The notes below the pieces were generated by a model, which had not been told where the DNA came from, ran no database searches, and saw only the letters and a program-made list of their open reading frames with translations. The position numbers and the translations under genes are program-made. A stretch of 64,000 bases of DNA. It comes from Gymnothorax reevesii (Eukaryota > Chordata > Actinopteri > Anguilliformes > Muraenidae). The stretch spans positions 27,212,367 to 27,276,366 of the forward strand of contig CM056580.1 of NCBI GenBank assembly GCA_029721435.1. Reading direction: 5' to 3'. Position 1 is the stretch's first letter. Each line of letters begins with the position of its first letter. Positions 20,917-57,300 of the stretch are shown piece after piece.

Positions 20917-23194
20917 CCCCAAACTACTACTCTTTTCATGCTGGACACTAAAACCGTTTGTCAGCATGTACCCTAAAACCACTATACTTCGAGTTTTACC
21001 TTAAAAACCACTAAACTCATTTTGTACCCTCAAATGACACCTGTCACGCTGTACCCTAAAATCACTACATGTCATGCTGTACCCTGAAAACACTGCTTGC
21101 CATGAAGTACCCAAAAAACAAAAAAAAAACAAAAAAAAAACTGCCCACCAAGTTACATCCCTAAAAACACAGCATGTCACGTAGTATCCTAAGAACACAA
21201 CTCATCACCCTCTGAACAGGCGACATTGTAATGCACCCTGAAGAGCCCAGCCTGGCAGCCCTCGTTTTCCTTTTTTTCCCATCAGCTGTGCCCCCCCCAA
21301 CTCAGCCCCCACGCATATCTGATGCTTCACACTTTATTTTTGAGTGCAGACGTGCAGTCACATTCAGATTACAGAGCCAGTCATTATTCTGCTTCGTCAG
21401 TACCGCCAGCCCACAAGCACCTCCCATCGACTGATGATATACCATGAGGCCATATGGCAGGCTTCAAGCCTACTCAACACTGCACTACAAATCCTAACCC
21501 ACTCAACTCTAACACTGACCTCCCAGCAACACTCTGAACCATGCATACTCGCACACTCATCACTTACACGTCCCATTCTCTTCTTTCACAAGAAAAGCCT
21601 GAGCATCAGAGTTAATCCAATTAGACCCTTACAGAGTATAATTGGGACACCAAACTAATATTGCACAACAACATTCTCTTTGCTTTTCTAAATTAAGTCA
21701 AAACAAGAATACCACTGACTGCATGTGGAACGACCCATTAATTTGCTTGACGGCAATGTCGTTTTTCCCTGTTTCTCTTCAAAATCACCACACCACAACG
21801 GGCAGATAATAAACAAGCCAAACGACTCAGAGCACAAACATGAAAACACCATTTTATATCACTGACAAAGTTTAATGCGGGCAGCATCCGTGATACGTAG
21901 AAAACGTATCCACACATAAGCAGTGCAAACTTACGTGAATTTTTTGGTCAGCATCTGGAAATTGCAAAGTGCATGCTGACGGGACGCGAGGCAGTAACCC
22001 ACACTTAATAAATGCAAAGTTTCCTACCGGGCAATGATATTAAAAGGCAACCGTTTGTTTAGCTTTGATGACCAAACGCATCAAAAAAATGTCCAGGGAG
22101 CAGTATTTTTTTTGCCTAGTTCCTGACAGACCGCATGCAACGGGTCACAGATGTTTTAAAGCATAAAATGGCCTCTGAACGATGTAGAGCGGTGTTCAGA
22201 TGACTCTCCTGATGCATGCATTGGACTACGAAACCACCATTTAAATGATCAGCTGACATCACAACACCACCACCAGTAATTGGACTCCATTGACTTCCTC
22301 AAGATGGAAAAAAGGAACTGCGATAAACTAAAGGAATCACTAACGCATCTTTACTAGGAATCAACCATTGGCCAGCTTAGTAACGAGAACACGAGTAATT
22401 ACAACAAACGTAACATTCCGGTGAAAAGCTTGACGGCACAGCCAGTCGATTACTCGATTCTCACTGATTAAAATGGTATCGGATACCAATAGTTAATAGT
22501 TGCACAGCGGGATTATCGAATAATCTCCAATTCAAGTTATTCTGACAGGCGAAGTGATTACATATACGGTATTTACTAGCCACATAACGATAGCCAAACT
22601 CACAGCAATAGCGCTAGCTAACGTTACATGACAACGGGACATATCTAGCCCCCCCAATTTTCATTAATAACAATATTTTTTTAAAAAATCAGTCAGTTCG
22701 CTTGGTTGCATATTTTCTAGATATTATAAATATAAGGAGACCAGTGAACTGGCAAAAAAACCTTTAAGGATGATCACCGCTGAAATTATGAAAAATTCGC
22801 ATAAAAGACGCAGCTTGCCTAGCGAGTAGAACAGGCTACTCATTGGAGACTACCTCCGGTCTTTGTTTGAAGTTGAGGCTTGTTAGCCAGCTAATGTTAG
22901 CTACGAAGCAGAAACACATCAGCTAACGTTAACGTTAGTCCCCACCACGACGGACAGCAAAGGCCGAGGAAAGAAATTTTTAAATTAACATCAGGACGTT
23001 GGATTTTCCCCCCTGAATTCTATCAATCACCGCGCCGGCCACATCATCGCTTAAACAGTCAGCCTGCATTCAGAAGGAACAGACATTCCTTCATCCCCCC
23101 CATTGCTAGCAAAAGCCAGTAAATGCAGCACATCGGCTGCCCCTTTGTGTGAGCAGCTGCTCGACTATGGCCAGAAGGCAAGTTACGACCCTTA

Positions 23195-23324
23195 AGCCGC
23201 TTTCACACCGGACGCGAAACGGATTTTTCGCACGACAGATTACATTAAAAGTGTGTTTTTGCGTTGACTTTGAATGTAATCTGTCGAGCGAAAAATTCCT
23301 TTCGGATCCGGTGTGAAAGCAGCG
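23195..23324. mobile_element. Palindromic MITE with TTA target duplication, copy 1
   Basis: The ends AGCCGCTTTCACACCGGACG and its inverted copy extend into GATTTTTCGCACGACAGATT and back, making almost the whole 130 bp a hairpin. Both flanks are TTA (23192-23194, 23325-23327), as in PIF/Harbinger and ISL2EU-type elements. Three relatives occur in this window. Confidence 0.85.
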
Positions 23325-23788
23325 TTATTCCCAACCGGTTATCGTGATCCAATGTCTCCATATAATGAAGTAATGTTACCGTTTCTTGCGCTCCAGGAGA
23401 AAGCAGTGACAGAGCTCGCTACATTCACTTGTTCAGTGCGTATTAACTGCTAAAACCGAACAAGGAATTTCAAAGCGCCAATTCAATTTCAGCCCGGCGC
23501 GCTGACAAGGGCCTCGCGCATTGCCTAACGGTAACGTTAGCTAACAGCAGCTAGCATTCATGGTAATATTGGCTAAACAGTTAGCAAACGCTACCTAGCA
23601 TACGAGCAGCATAATAGCTAAACGACATTGACAAATATCATACTGACAACGTCAATATCTCACTCGGTTCTGAAAATTTAGGATATGGAAAAATCTATTC
23701 TTTTCATAAATATAACGAACATCAGATTATCTTCGATCAGATTTAACAACCTCGCGGCGAATTATGGCTTTTTTTTTTTTTTTTTTAC

Positions 23789-23890
23789 CTGCAAACACGC
23801 TTTGCTTCAGCCAGCAGCAGACACCGTCACGTGACCAGCTGCGCGCGCCGCTCAATCCTGTGTGCGGGAGGTAGTGACGTCATTCACAAG
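23789..23890 (-). other. ubap2: Putative non-coding first exon of ubap2
   Basis: On the minus strand a GC-rich segment ends in GTTTGCAG|GTAAAA (donor at 23783-23788), followed by a long poly-A. Vertebrate ubap2 normally has an untranslated first exon. Its location just outside the coding part, together with the CRE and E-box motifs, fits that role. The transcription start is not known, so the upper limit is approximate. Confidence 0.55.
23826..23882. promoter_or_regulatory. Promoter-like segment with E-box and CRE palindromes
   Basis: GTCACGTGAC (23826-23835) is a perfect palindromic E-box of the USF/TFE type. TGACGTCA (23875-23882) is a perfect consensus cAMP-response element. Both sit in a CpG-rich stretch next to the presumed first exon of ubap2. 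The assignment is by motif and location only. Confidence 0.5.
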
Positions 23891-24062
23891 GCTCCCCCCA
23901 CCCTCGCCTGCGCTTGGGCGACGTGCTCGCGCATTTTGGTTAAATTATTTTGAAGAGAATTTATGCCATAAATTGGAATAGCGAGTTTCATACCAGAAGA
24001 AAGATAAATATACTCCTTGATCATTACAATTTCACTGAGCAGGATCTCACATTTTAGACAAG

Positions 24063-25363
24063 GTGGAGGGTGTGCTCAAATTATTGGGGTATTGCACTGC
24101 TAAACCTCCCTGGGAATGTCCATGCCAGGGTGCCGGAAAGTAGACTCCGCACAATTGTTGAACCTTGGATTCAGGAGGTGCAAAGCGGGCTACGTTCTGG
24201 CCGTGGAACAGTAGACAAACTTTTCACCCTCGGACGGCTTCTGGAGGGGTCATGGGAGTTTGCCCATCCAGTCTACATGTGATTTGTGGACTAGGAGAAG
24301 GCTTATGACTATGTCCCACAAGGAATCCTGGTGGGGGTACTGCAGGAGTATGGGGCTCCAGGGCTGTGAATTCGAGCCATCTGATCCCTGTACAACCAAA
24401 GCCGTTGTTGTTTCGGCATATTGGCAAGTCGGACTCGTTTCCAGTTGGTGCTGGACTTTGCCAAGGGCGTGCTTTGTCACCAATTCTGTTCATGATTTTC
24501 ATGGACAGGACTTCTAGGCACAGTTGAGGTTTGGAGGGTGTTCAGTTTGGAGGCCTGGGGATGGCATCTCCACTGTCTGCAGATGATGTGGTCCGGCTGG
24601 CTTCATCACGCTGAGACCTGCAATTCGCACTGAAGTGGTTTGCTGCAGAGTGTGAAGTGGTCGAAATGAGGATCAGCACTTCCAAATCTGAGGGCCTGGC
24701 TCTCTCAGGGACAAAGATAGATTGACCCCTCAAAGTGGGGGATGAGTTGTTACACCAAGTGGAGGAGTTCAAGTATCTTGGAGTCTTGTTCACGAACGAG
24801 AGTAGGATGGAGCGTGAGATTGGCAGATGGATCGCTAGAGCGTAGCGAGCATTGTACCGGACTGCTGTGATGGAGGAGTAGCTGAGTATAAAAGCAAAGC
24901 TCTCGATTTACTGGTCAATCCACATCCAACCCTCACCTATGGTCATGAGCTTTGGGTAGTGACCGAAGAAATAAGACTGTGAATTTAAGTGGCCGAAATG
25001 AGTTTTCTCCGAAGGGTGGCGGGGCTGGCCCTTAGGGATAGGGTGAGGAGCTCAGACTTATGGGAGGGGCTCAGAGTAGAACCGCTGCCCCTCCGCATCA
25101 AGAGGAGTCAGTTGAGGTGGTTTGGCATCAAGTCCGGATGCCTCCAGGGCACCTCCCTTTAAAGGTTTGTTGGGCATGTCCAACTGGGAGGAGGCCCTGA
25201 GGCACACCCAGGACACTCGAGATGGACGAAATTTCACGACTGGCCAGGGAATGGCTTGGGAGCCTCCAGGTAAGGTTGGAGGAAGTGGATGGGGAGGGGA
25301 GCACCCAAGCCTCTCTACTTAGTCTGTTGCCTTGGACAAGTGGCGAAATATATGGATGGATAA
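24063..25363 (+). pseudogene. Decayed Rex3-like (RTE clade) reverse transcriptase fragment
   Basis: The opening frame reads CSNYWGIALLNLPGNVHARV ... IVEPWIQEVQSGLRSGRGT, matching the RT start of the intact Rex3 at 42.2-43.6 kb. Later segments keep the same order in shifting frames (EEFKYLGVLFT-like, the Arg/Pro-rich end). It has many stops and frameshifts, lacks the endonuclease part and ends near ATATGGATGGATAA, a remnant of the GATG tail. It lies on the plus strand between ubap2 and dcaf12. Confidence 0.8.
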
Positions 25364-25796
25364 CACTGTATACACCATACCGAATGCATTGTTCGTGCTC
25401 TCACCAAATGAATAGTTAGAAAAAAATCTTTGTGAGCATTTCCAACACAATTCTCAATTAGAATTTCACAAGTTAACATTTTCCCCTCAGAGTTTTCCTG
25501 AGAAACTTGATTTAAAATTTCCGATGTTGTGAACAAGCGAGCAGAACGCATTTGGGCTACGTTTAAAGTAGTCAGAAATATATTTGTGATCCTGGACAGT
25601 TAGGCTTTGAAAATGTAGGTCACTTTCCAAACCTGTCAGTAACCCTAGAAACATTCAGTAAAAAGAAATAAAGTCATTTTGGACACAATGAAGTGGATCT
25701 CCACAGGAAAGGGTTAATATTGGCCTAACTATTGCAAAACGTTCAATAGTCACTAATGATGGATTCACAAAGCAAAGTAGAATGCATCATCCACCA
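25364..25796. other. Intergenic DNA before the dcaf12 polyadenylation region
   Basis: AT-rich sequence of about 430 bp without a recognised gene or repeat. Confidence 0.4.
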
Positions 25797-28186
25797 GCTT
25801 TTTATTACAGAGCCATGAATCAAAACAAAATCTAATTCAATACTTGTCATGCAAAAATTCAGTGTGAAAATTGGAAAATTGTGAGATAAAAAAACATTTG
25901 CTTTTCAACTTTGGTTATGATACAATGGGCGTTCCACTGCATTTCAAATTAATCTGTAGTTCTCTTGTCTTCACCGATTATGCTACCTGCATACTTTAAC
26001 ACAGAATACCAAGCGGATTAAAACAGCAGTTTTTACAGGCCCACCTAGCTCGCAGGTTCGGTTTGACAATTTATCTCATATTTAACCTCAAGAAAACTTC
26101 AAAGGGAATCCTGGTTAATGGCTTTGATCTAATCTGATCAACCAGAAGCCACCTACTTCATACCAGTTGCATTGAGGTACATACCATTCAGAAACATGAA
26201 CTTACTGATCTTCAGCCCCTAATGGCCCCATCACTCACCAATTATTTTTGTTTGGAAAACTTTGAGCTGCTCTCCTAGCAGGTTTAGTGGTAAACACAAC
26301 GATTCAGAGAAAATGAATATCACAAAATTGGCGGGAAAAAAGAAACAGAACACATCAATTTTCATTATGAAAAGGTACATCAGTTGGTATTTATTCATTA
26401 TTCTTCAATATCCTGGGTTCTTTTATAAGACCGATCGACTCATTTGTAAAAACATTAACGAGGTGTGTATAGAAAGAAGGCACCCCCAAAATAAAGATGA
26501 AGTGCTTTTGCATTTCCTGCACACAAGTGTATGCAAAACTAGTTTTTCGGCCCACACACATACATTTAGATATTTATACATATAAAATCAAATGTTAAAA
26601 GTGATGGTTATTAATTTTACTTTAAATAAACTTCTTGAAATTATGTTCACACTATACACACTGAATAGGTAGATCATTGTCCAAAAAAGAAAAAAAGAAA
26701 AAAGGTGAAAATGCTCAACAATTGTGTGCCTCTCAGTCTTTCACAGAAAGATTGCTGGCCAAAAAAAAAAAAAAAAAAAAAAAAGGCAAGTCTTGCTTTT
26801 GACCCCCAGGCAGTGTAAAAGATGACTCCGTATTACAACTGCATATGGGAAAAATACTAAAGGAGGTCAAAATAGTACTCAACATGTAGTCCACACTGTG
26901 TCAGGGGAATAAATAACAACACTAATAATCAGCTGCATTATCAGCTCAGTAATTCATATATAGGGCCAAATCATAAATCCTTAAAGAAAAGCCAAGGCAG
27001 TTCACCAAGAACTGACACATTTCCACACTTCAGTGCTCAAGAGGTTCCTCATTGGTTTTCCAGGGTCAATGGTATGGATGATGATAAAGGTAATGCATAT
27101 TATGCCAAGAAATTAGAGCAGAGTTCAAGCAATCACAAAGGATGTTAATGGCAATCAATATCAAAAGGTTTATTCCGGGGTGCATAAGGATGTGGAAATG
27201 CATACAGCAACTGCCGCTGGCCTTGCTTTATTGGTTGCTGACAACATACTTTGTGAAAGGCAGGGCTGCTCTATGATTTATGAGACACCATAGTTCTCGA
27301 CTTGCCCTTTTTCCTATTCCAGCATTAAGGAAAAAAGGATGAAAAAACATCAATGATTTGTTCATTCTCATATCAGTCCCATAATGAAAGTGCACAAGGG
27401 GCCACTCTGTGTCTAACTCAAGCGAGGGCTACGCTATGGATGCCAGGCGACTCCCAGATAAATCCAGAGCCAACTTGAAGGCCAGGTTTATGTCTGTGAT
27501 GACAAAATCATATGGAGAACTCGAAGAATCCTCTTCTGAGGTGAAAATCACTCATGAAGACGTCAAGGCCTTGGAGGCAGCACAGTCGACACGACGACCG
27601 GAGCAAGAAAGCTGCCAATTCCGGAGGAGCAGGAGGACCCGGTCGACCAGGACAAACCTAGAGAGGGCGAGCACAGTCAGGGCACTGTGACAGAGTGTGG
27701 AAGGGGTTCGGCCAACTATTCAGCGCACAGGTGAAGAACGTGCTGGCCATCAGGATAAGGAACCAACAAAAATTTACAAAAAATAAAATAAAAATAAAAA
27801 AAACCCTGATCGAGGAAACCACTGTTAACCATGGTACCTGATCAAACGCTGTATACATTCTGCCCAGAGTGAAGTGTTTTTTTTTTTTCATCCATTATTA
27901 CTTGAATCGCTCTCTCCACCTCCCCTTCACTTCCCGATCTCCAGGGTGTAGCTTGCAAATTAAGGGACCAATTAAAGTCTCCCCTTATGTTCACCTCAGC
28001 AGCAAGATAACCTGCGAAAATAAATGTGCATTGAGAGAGAGAGAGAGAGAGAGATTAAAAGGATCTGCTGCTACAATTCTGAATGGACAATGAACCTCAG
28101 GTTGAGAGGGAAGGAATGAATGGAGTCCTGCCAAGCGGTGGAAAAAGCAGGATGGAAGGAGAGCGTGTCAGAGGGAAGGGAGGGCG
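25797..28186 (-). other. dcaf12: Putative 3' UTR of dcaf12
   Basis: Continuous AT-rich sequence after the dcaf12 stop codon. AATAAA signals on the minus strand occur at about 25801-25806, 27169-27174 and 27228-27233. A poly-A run (26761-26784), an A-rich stretch near 27778-27802 and a (GA)n run (28034-28053) are inside. The true end is not determinable from sequence. A 93-codon frame at 27409-27690 is not recognised. Confidence 0.5.
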
Positions 28187-51672
<23,486 letters not shown>

Positions 51673-52555
51673 ATTCCGACACGCAGAGGTCCCTTACCCA
51701 CATGGAGGGCAGTAGCAACGAAGTATACTGGATCATATAATGGAGATTTCTTAATTAAGATGTGTTGATGTGGGGTAATGCTCCGCGGGTGAAGGGCGTT
51801 ACAAGAACACACTGACCGGCCAAAGCTGTGTTGGCCAATTAAGCACACAATCCCAGCAAGGCAGGCAGTGATCCAACGCCCTTTAGCTACCACTTCCGTG
51901 AGCAAAACAGAGAGGCACTTCGTTGTCTTGTGTTGGTCATGCGTGCTGCAAATAGCAGAGAAATACACTGCTGCCTTCCAGCTAACAAAAGCCAGCTAAT
52001 TTACAACCTTCCCGCAGTCTTCTATTTGGCGATCTGTATCACCAACGGCAGCGAGGCACCGCGCGCAGTCGCAGTTAACTCAAACGTCAACAAAAACAAG
52101 GTCAAACGTGCCCGTTCCTGTACGAGCGTGCGCGTTCCTCGACTGCATGTTAGTGACGTCGGCACATAATCTCTTTTTGACACCAGAGCCAAAAATTTCT
52201 GCATCGTTTACTGTTGCCTCTTCTGTTAAAAATAATGACGCACATGAAATAAAACAATCTACCTAATTGGAAAATGTTACACCGTCTGGGCTGTCTGTGA
52301 GGGAATTCCTATCACTGTATTTCAGACCGTGTATTTCACATGGCACCTACAGTGGGTGAACACTGATCTCTTCAAGGACTTGGCACCCTCTTTCACTCAA
52401 TTATCTAATTAGCTGAGTTATCAATATCTAGATTGGATGCTTACAATGAAATAAAATTTTTGCGCAAATCCAATGTTAAAATATAGCTGCAAGCGGCAAT
52501 TCTGGGGTTCAAACCAAGAAAGACCATTAGTAGTTGAAAGCTTTAACAGCTTAAT
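51673..52555. other. Upstream region of dcaf12
   Basis: The 5' UTR and promoter of dcaf12 should lie here. A TGACGTCG half-CRE at about 52153 and GC-richer sequence at 52040-52165 are the only hints. No TATA box or clear exon boundary was seen. Confidence 0.4.
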
Positions 52556-53730
52556 TAACGAGTGATGCCACTAAACGTGGCCATGTCCCCTGCCAGGTGA
52601 CGGAAATCGACTGGGGTCGGCGTATCACGAAATTACACATTGAAGCCAAAGATGAATAAAATCGGTCGAAGCATTCTTGAGATTTTGCGTTCACAACAAA
52701 CGGGACGTGATAGACGGATGGCAGGACGAATGGACTGATGGAGCTGAGTACTATGTCCCCCGGCCCTAATACACCTTGACACCAAAGATGAATGGAATCG
52801 GTCAAACCGATCTTGAGGCATCATGTTGACAATGTATTTGTGGTCAAATGGTCATAATGATCTTGAGAATAATGGCAAAATCATGTAAATCAAGTGGGCT
52901 GTGAGCACCCCCCAATACACCTTGACACCAAAGATGAATGGAATTGGTCAAACTGTTCTTGAGATATCGTGTTCACAACAAACAGGACATGATGGACGGA
53001 GCTGAATACTATGTCCCCTGCCCCTAATACACCTTGACACCAAAGACGAATAGAATCGGTCATACCGATCTTGAGGTATCATGTTGACAATGTATTTGTG
53101 GTCAAATGGTCATAATGATCTTGAGAATAATGGCAAGGTCACGTTAAATCTAGTAGGCTGTGAGCACCCCCTTTACATACCTTGACACCAAAGATGAATG
53201 GAATTGGTTAAACTGATCTTGAGATATCGTGTTCACAACAAACGGGACATGATGGACGGACGGACAAATGGACGGAGCTGAATACTATGTCCCCCGCCCC
53301 TAATACATCTTGACACCAAAGATGAATGGAATCAGTCAAACCGTTGAGATATCACGTTCACAACCAACGGACGGGACGGACGGACGGACGGCCGGGCGGA
53401 CGGATGGAGCTGAGTACTATGTCCCCTGCCCCTAATACACCTCTAACCAAAGATGAATGGAATCGGTCAAACCGTTCTTGAGATGTCATGTTGACAAGGA
53501 ATTTGTAAGTGGTCAAATGATCATAATGACCTTGAGAATAATGACAAGGTCACGGAAATCTACTGGGATCAGCATATCACACCAATATACCAATACACCA
53601 AAGATGCATAGAATCGGTTAAACCGTTCTTGAGATATCGCGTTCAGAACAAACGGGACATGACGCACGGCCGGGCGGAGCTTAATACTATGTCCCCCGCT
53701 CAGCTTGCTATCGTCGCAGCGGGGGACAAG
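52556..53730. repeat. GACGGAC repeat cluster with about 260-bp higher-order unit
   Basis: CCTAATACACCTTGACACCA starts recur at 52764 and 53023, and a variant near 53299. Each block combines AAAGATGAATGGAATCGGTC, TTGAGATATCGTGTTCACAA and a (GGAC)n tail with GGTCAAATGGTCATAATGAT. The cluster ends in a GCTATCGTCGCAGCGGGGGA hairpin end. There is no coding. Confidence 0.85.
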
Positions 53731-54415
53731 AGCCACTTTAAGAGTAAGTAGCAGGTATTTATGCAGACCTATTTTGCCAGTGTAATGATTGGACCAACAA
53801 CTTATATATAGTCTGATTTGTGTTATGTTAGGCTATTTTGTGCATTTATGGCGGCACCTACTGGTCGATTTGATTGAAACTTTCAGGCTATGTTTCAGGT
53901 TCTTATGTGGACATATCTTAGGAGTTTTGTAATGATTGGAAAAACTTTTTATGATTTATGGTCTGATTTGTGTTATACCACGTTGCTTTGTTGTGCATTT
54001 ATAGCGCCCCCCTACCGGACAATTTGAATGAAATTTTCAGGGTATGTTTCAAGTACTTTTATGAATGCATCCAGTGAGTTTTATGGCTATAGGACTATAG
54101 ACAGTTTTTCTTGAATTATAGCGCAACCGTCAGGCCGATTGAGTTAAAAATGCCTTGGTCAGCATTTACACACAACTTCCAACCAATGCGCAAAATTTCA
54201 GGTCTCTATCATTTACCATCTCACGGGAATTTGCAAAAACATTTCTGAAGAAGAAAATAAATAATAATAATAATAATAATAATAGTAGTAAAAATAAACC
54301 AGCACAAAAATAATAGGGTTTCAGCCCGACTGGCTTGACCCCCTAACATGAGGCACTCCGAGACTGCAAACCTCCACCAAGGCGTACGGTTGAAATCTTG
54401 TTAAGTGAACATGGC
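53731..54415. repeat. Unclassified interspersed repeat with (ATA)n stretch
   Basis: Two related units contain GTCTGATTTGTGTTAT and a TAGCGCCCCCCTACCGGACA-like or GGCGGCACCTACTGG motif. ATTTCAGGTCTCTATCATTT, an (ATA)n run near 54259-54283 and CAATAGGG-like ATAATAGGGTTTCAGCC follow. This layout is common in fish repeats, but I cannot name it. Confidence 0.5.
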
Positions 54416-54959
54416 TCATAAGAAATTTAAGGCAAGTGCAACATAGGATTTCAAGATGGTTGCTGTGGTGGCCACTTGATATTATTTGTTGGAGTGCAGT
54501 TAACGTTAATGATTACCGCCCTTGAGGGCAGCCTACTCACTAGGGCGTTAATCCCTTCCTACCTGCCAGCGGTTCGCGCAGTCACCCCATGACCGCCCAA
54601 TCAGCGGGTGAGCTGGGTCTGACGTCACTTCCCATCCTTTTTCAACATATGGAGAACAGTACGGACCGTGCTACTATCAGTACCTAAAGATAGGGACAAT
54701 TCTTTCACAATGTCAATATTTCCGTACTGCTCGAATACATTCCGTCTGCTTTCATTTTTCAGATCGGTGACATCAAAATTATAATTGCACTTCTCCCGCC
54801 AAATGTCAACACGACCCACAATGCATTATACCGACAAGTCGACATCGACGCTTGCGAGCCGCTGTGAGGCTATAGATCGTATAGGCATTAGTGAAGCGAC
54901 CGGATGCATTGGAGCGGAACCGAACGGAAATATCATATAGGTTAGAGTGCAGTCAAAAT

Positions 54960-55152
54960 GGACAGGCTGTCATGGCAACCATATTGTTTGACTGATCACG
55001 GTCAAAATCAATAGGGTTCACCCCTGATCTAATGGCAACCGATCCACAAAATTTCAGATATCCATTCATTACTTTTAGAGTTATCTTGAACACAAACAGA
55101 CGGACGGACAGACCAACACCGGCAAAAACGTAACCTCCTTGGTGGAGGTAAT
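54960..55152. repeat. Interspersed repeat with GGTCAAAATCAATAGGGT core, copy 2
   Basis: Same order as 18690-18870: TTTGACTGATCACGGTCAAA, AATCAATAGGGTTCA, ACACAAACAGACGGACGGAC and CCTCCTTGGTGGAGGTAA. Confidence 0.75.
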
Positions 55153-57300
55153 AAAATAATTACCCATATGGAGTTCAGATATTGTGACTTGAATTTTTTT
55201 GCGATGTTTCTATAAAGTTGCACAACACCTCATATAACAAAAATGTGACCAAGCACAAAAACTAGAGGCCACCATCTTTCCATTCCTCAAAAAGGTTTGG
55301 TCAATGAGAAATGAATGGCCAAAATGAAATGAAATAGCCCAGGAATGCTTTGCATTCACATGACAGTGACATCACCTGACCATAGCTTAATCGCCATCTG
55401 TATTGGCTTGACTCATTTTGTACTAAATCTCCACCAGTTTTGAGCAGTTCAGGCAGCTTAAATTGGTTAATGTATTGCTCCCCCACCCTTTCAACGTTAG
55501 CCGTTTCAATCAACTCTCTCATCATTGGTTTTTTTTAATAAGAAGTATGCCTGCATGAACCGGGAGTTATCTTTCACATTCATTTTGAGTTTATCTTTAC
55601 ATTAACACATTTATTACCTTTACTAGCTGGATATTGCTCCTTTTTTATTTCTGAGACCAGGAAGGTTCACTTAAAATTTGATCATTACACACTACAAGCA
55701 TGTTTAGCAAACAAATGTATGTTTAGCTCATGTGCAAGCCTAGCTGGCATCATCATAAGATTACTATGCATGTGCAATAGGTTACTTGACTCTACAATCA
55801 TGTTTACTTATATTAACAAGTTATATGAACTTGTTTATATAGCTCTTTGAGTTACATAGCAAAGCATTTGTTGAAGTGGTGCAGATGAACCTTTATAAAT
55901 TTGCCGCTGTGTTTGGCCGTGGGGTGTCAGAGCACTTGCGGGAATGTCGACAATTCAAGTCAACAAATTTTTTGTTAACTCTTGCCATAAACAAGAGGCC
56001 TATTGGCCTAAAGAGGTCCGCTGAAGATTAGTGAAATGTCCATGTCATAACTTAATTTCGGAAATCCGTGAAAACTATTGCAATATTAACACATCTGACA
56101 CATTTGGTAACCAGAACATGCTGAACCAGTTTGGTGTCTCAATTTCTGTAGTGCAACAATAGAACCACACTGCAAATTGCAATCATTTATTTCAATCCTC
56201 TTACCAGCAAGCAATACTAACAACCAACAAATACCCACCCGGTGTCTTGTTGAGATACTAATGAAAGACTGAAAAAATTAGCACAAACACTGATTTTCTG
56301 AGTCTAAAATGCTGAATGTCAAAAACTGGGACATAGAATTCTGTAATTTTCGCAGGGAATATTCATAACATCATAAGGAAGGCTCCCAACAAATTAGACA
56401 AAAAGTTATCACAGTTTTTGAGATATTAATGAAAAACTGAAAACATGAGCACAAACACTAAAAAGGTGACTAACAACAAATCATCTGCTGTACTGGAAAA
56501 CAAAATCTGATTCCATCCTCGCCAATTCACCCGTTTTGCATTGCATTTATATATACTTAGATACTCAGGTATTATTCTTTTTACATGAATGAGTTTTCTA
56601 TGGAAGTTTGAGGATTCAAAGCACTACTTTAGCAGTCTAGACTCCATCTGAAAGACATGCAGAATGTGAGCTTGTTTTCAGTCTTCACATCCCAATAATT
56701 TGCAGTGTGGTTAAGGTGAGATGGAAATTGGCCAGTGTCAAAATTATTCCTCATGTTAATTTTCCTCATCTCCATGTTTTCTTGACAATAATGTGCACCT
56801 TCTGAAATACTGCTACATCTCGTCTGTCACAAAGGGATACATCGGACATAATTTTTTTAAAAATGAGGATATACACGCTTCATCAGTTAGGATGAAAATA
56901 ATTGCCACCTGAAACATGAATCGACTTTTGTTTTGGGGGGGGGGTATGGGGGCAGGCAGTATACTTCTGTTCAGAGAACATCACTCTTGCGAAGAAAGAG
57001 GTTTTATTAAAATTGAAAAAAAAAAAAAAAAGCACTCAATTTCTTGTACGAGTGAGTAGTTAAATGCATTATCAATAAATCATACAAAACCAAAAAAAGG
57101 GCCAAAAATGCAAACACTGCAAACAGGCCTACATTGTTGGCCTGAGGAGATAATACCAGTAGTTTATCGTGGTAATTGCTAAACTGGCATTTCCACCTCG
57201 ATTTATAATGTACCAATGAGGCATAACGATTACTCTTTTATTAACTGAACCCACCTAAAACTCTATCATGCAAAAAGGAAGCCATTGTTGAGCATGATCC
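55153..57300. other. Intergenic AT-rich DNA between dcaf12 and ubap1
   Basis: 2.1 kb with no recognised exon, TIR or array. Short A runs and a G run near 56935-56942 are the only features. Confidence 0.45.

Larger units (their letters stand above)
19590..21215. repeat. Degenerate 30-bp minisatellite interrupted by two elements
   Basis: Units resemble GTCATGCTGTACCCTAAAAC plus CACTACGCTT. They run over 19590-19850 and 20530-21215 and are broken by a hairpin-rich segment (19848-20510) and a hAT-like MITE (20560-20916). Divergent units give spurious minus-strand frames. Confidence 0.75.
16344..23788. other. Long 5' intron region of ubap2
   Basis: 7.4 kb between the start-codon exon and the presumed non-coding first exon. 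It holds a 60-bp tandem repeat (about 16988-17293), a GACAAAC-tailed repeat (18690-18870), a 30-bp minisatellite (19590-21215) with two inserted elements, and a palindromic TTA MITE (23195-23324). The untranslated part of the start exon lies at its low end. No other exon was recognised. Confidence 0.6.

Noticed and set aside
27409..27690. 93-codon plus-strand frame in the dcaf12 3' UTR
   Set aside because: Not recognised, antisense to the transcript and without splice context.
54625..54819. 64-codon minus-strand frame with a helix-turn-helix-like C-terminus
   Set aside because: The TDSSTVRTVLHMLKK pattern is suggestive of a DNA-binding helix, but the frame is too short and isolated to support a gene or element.
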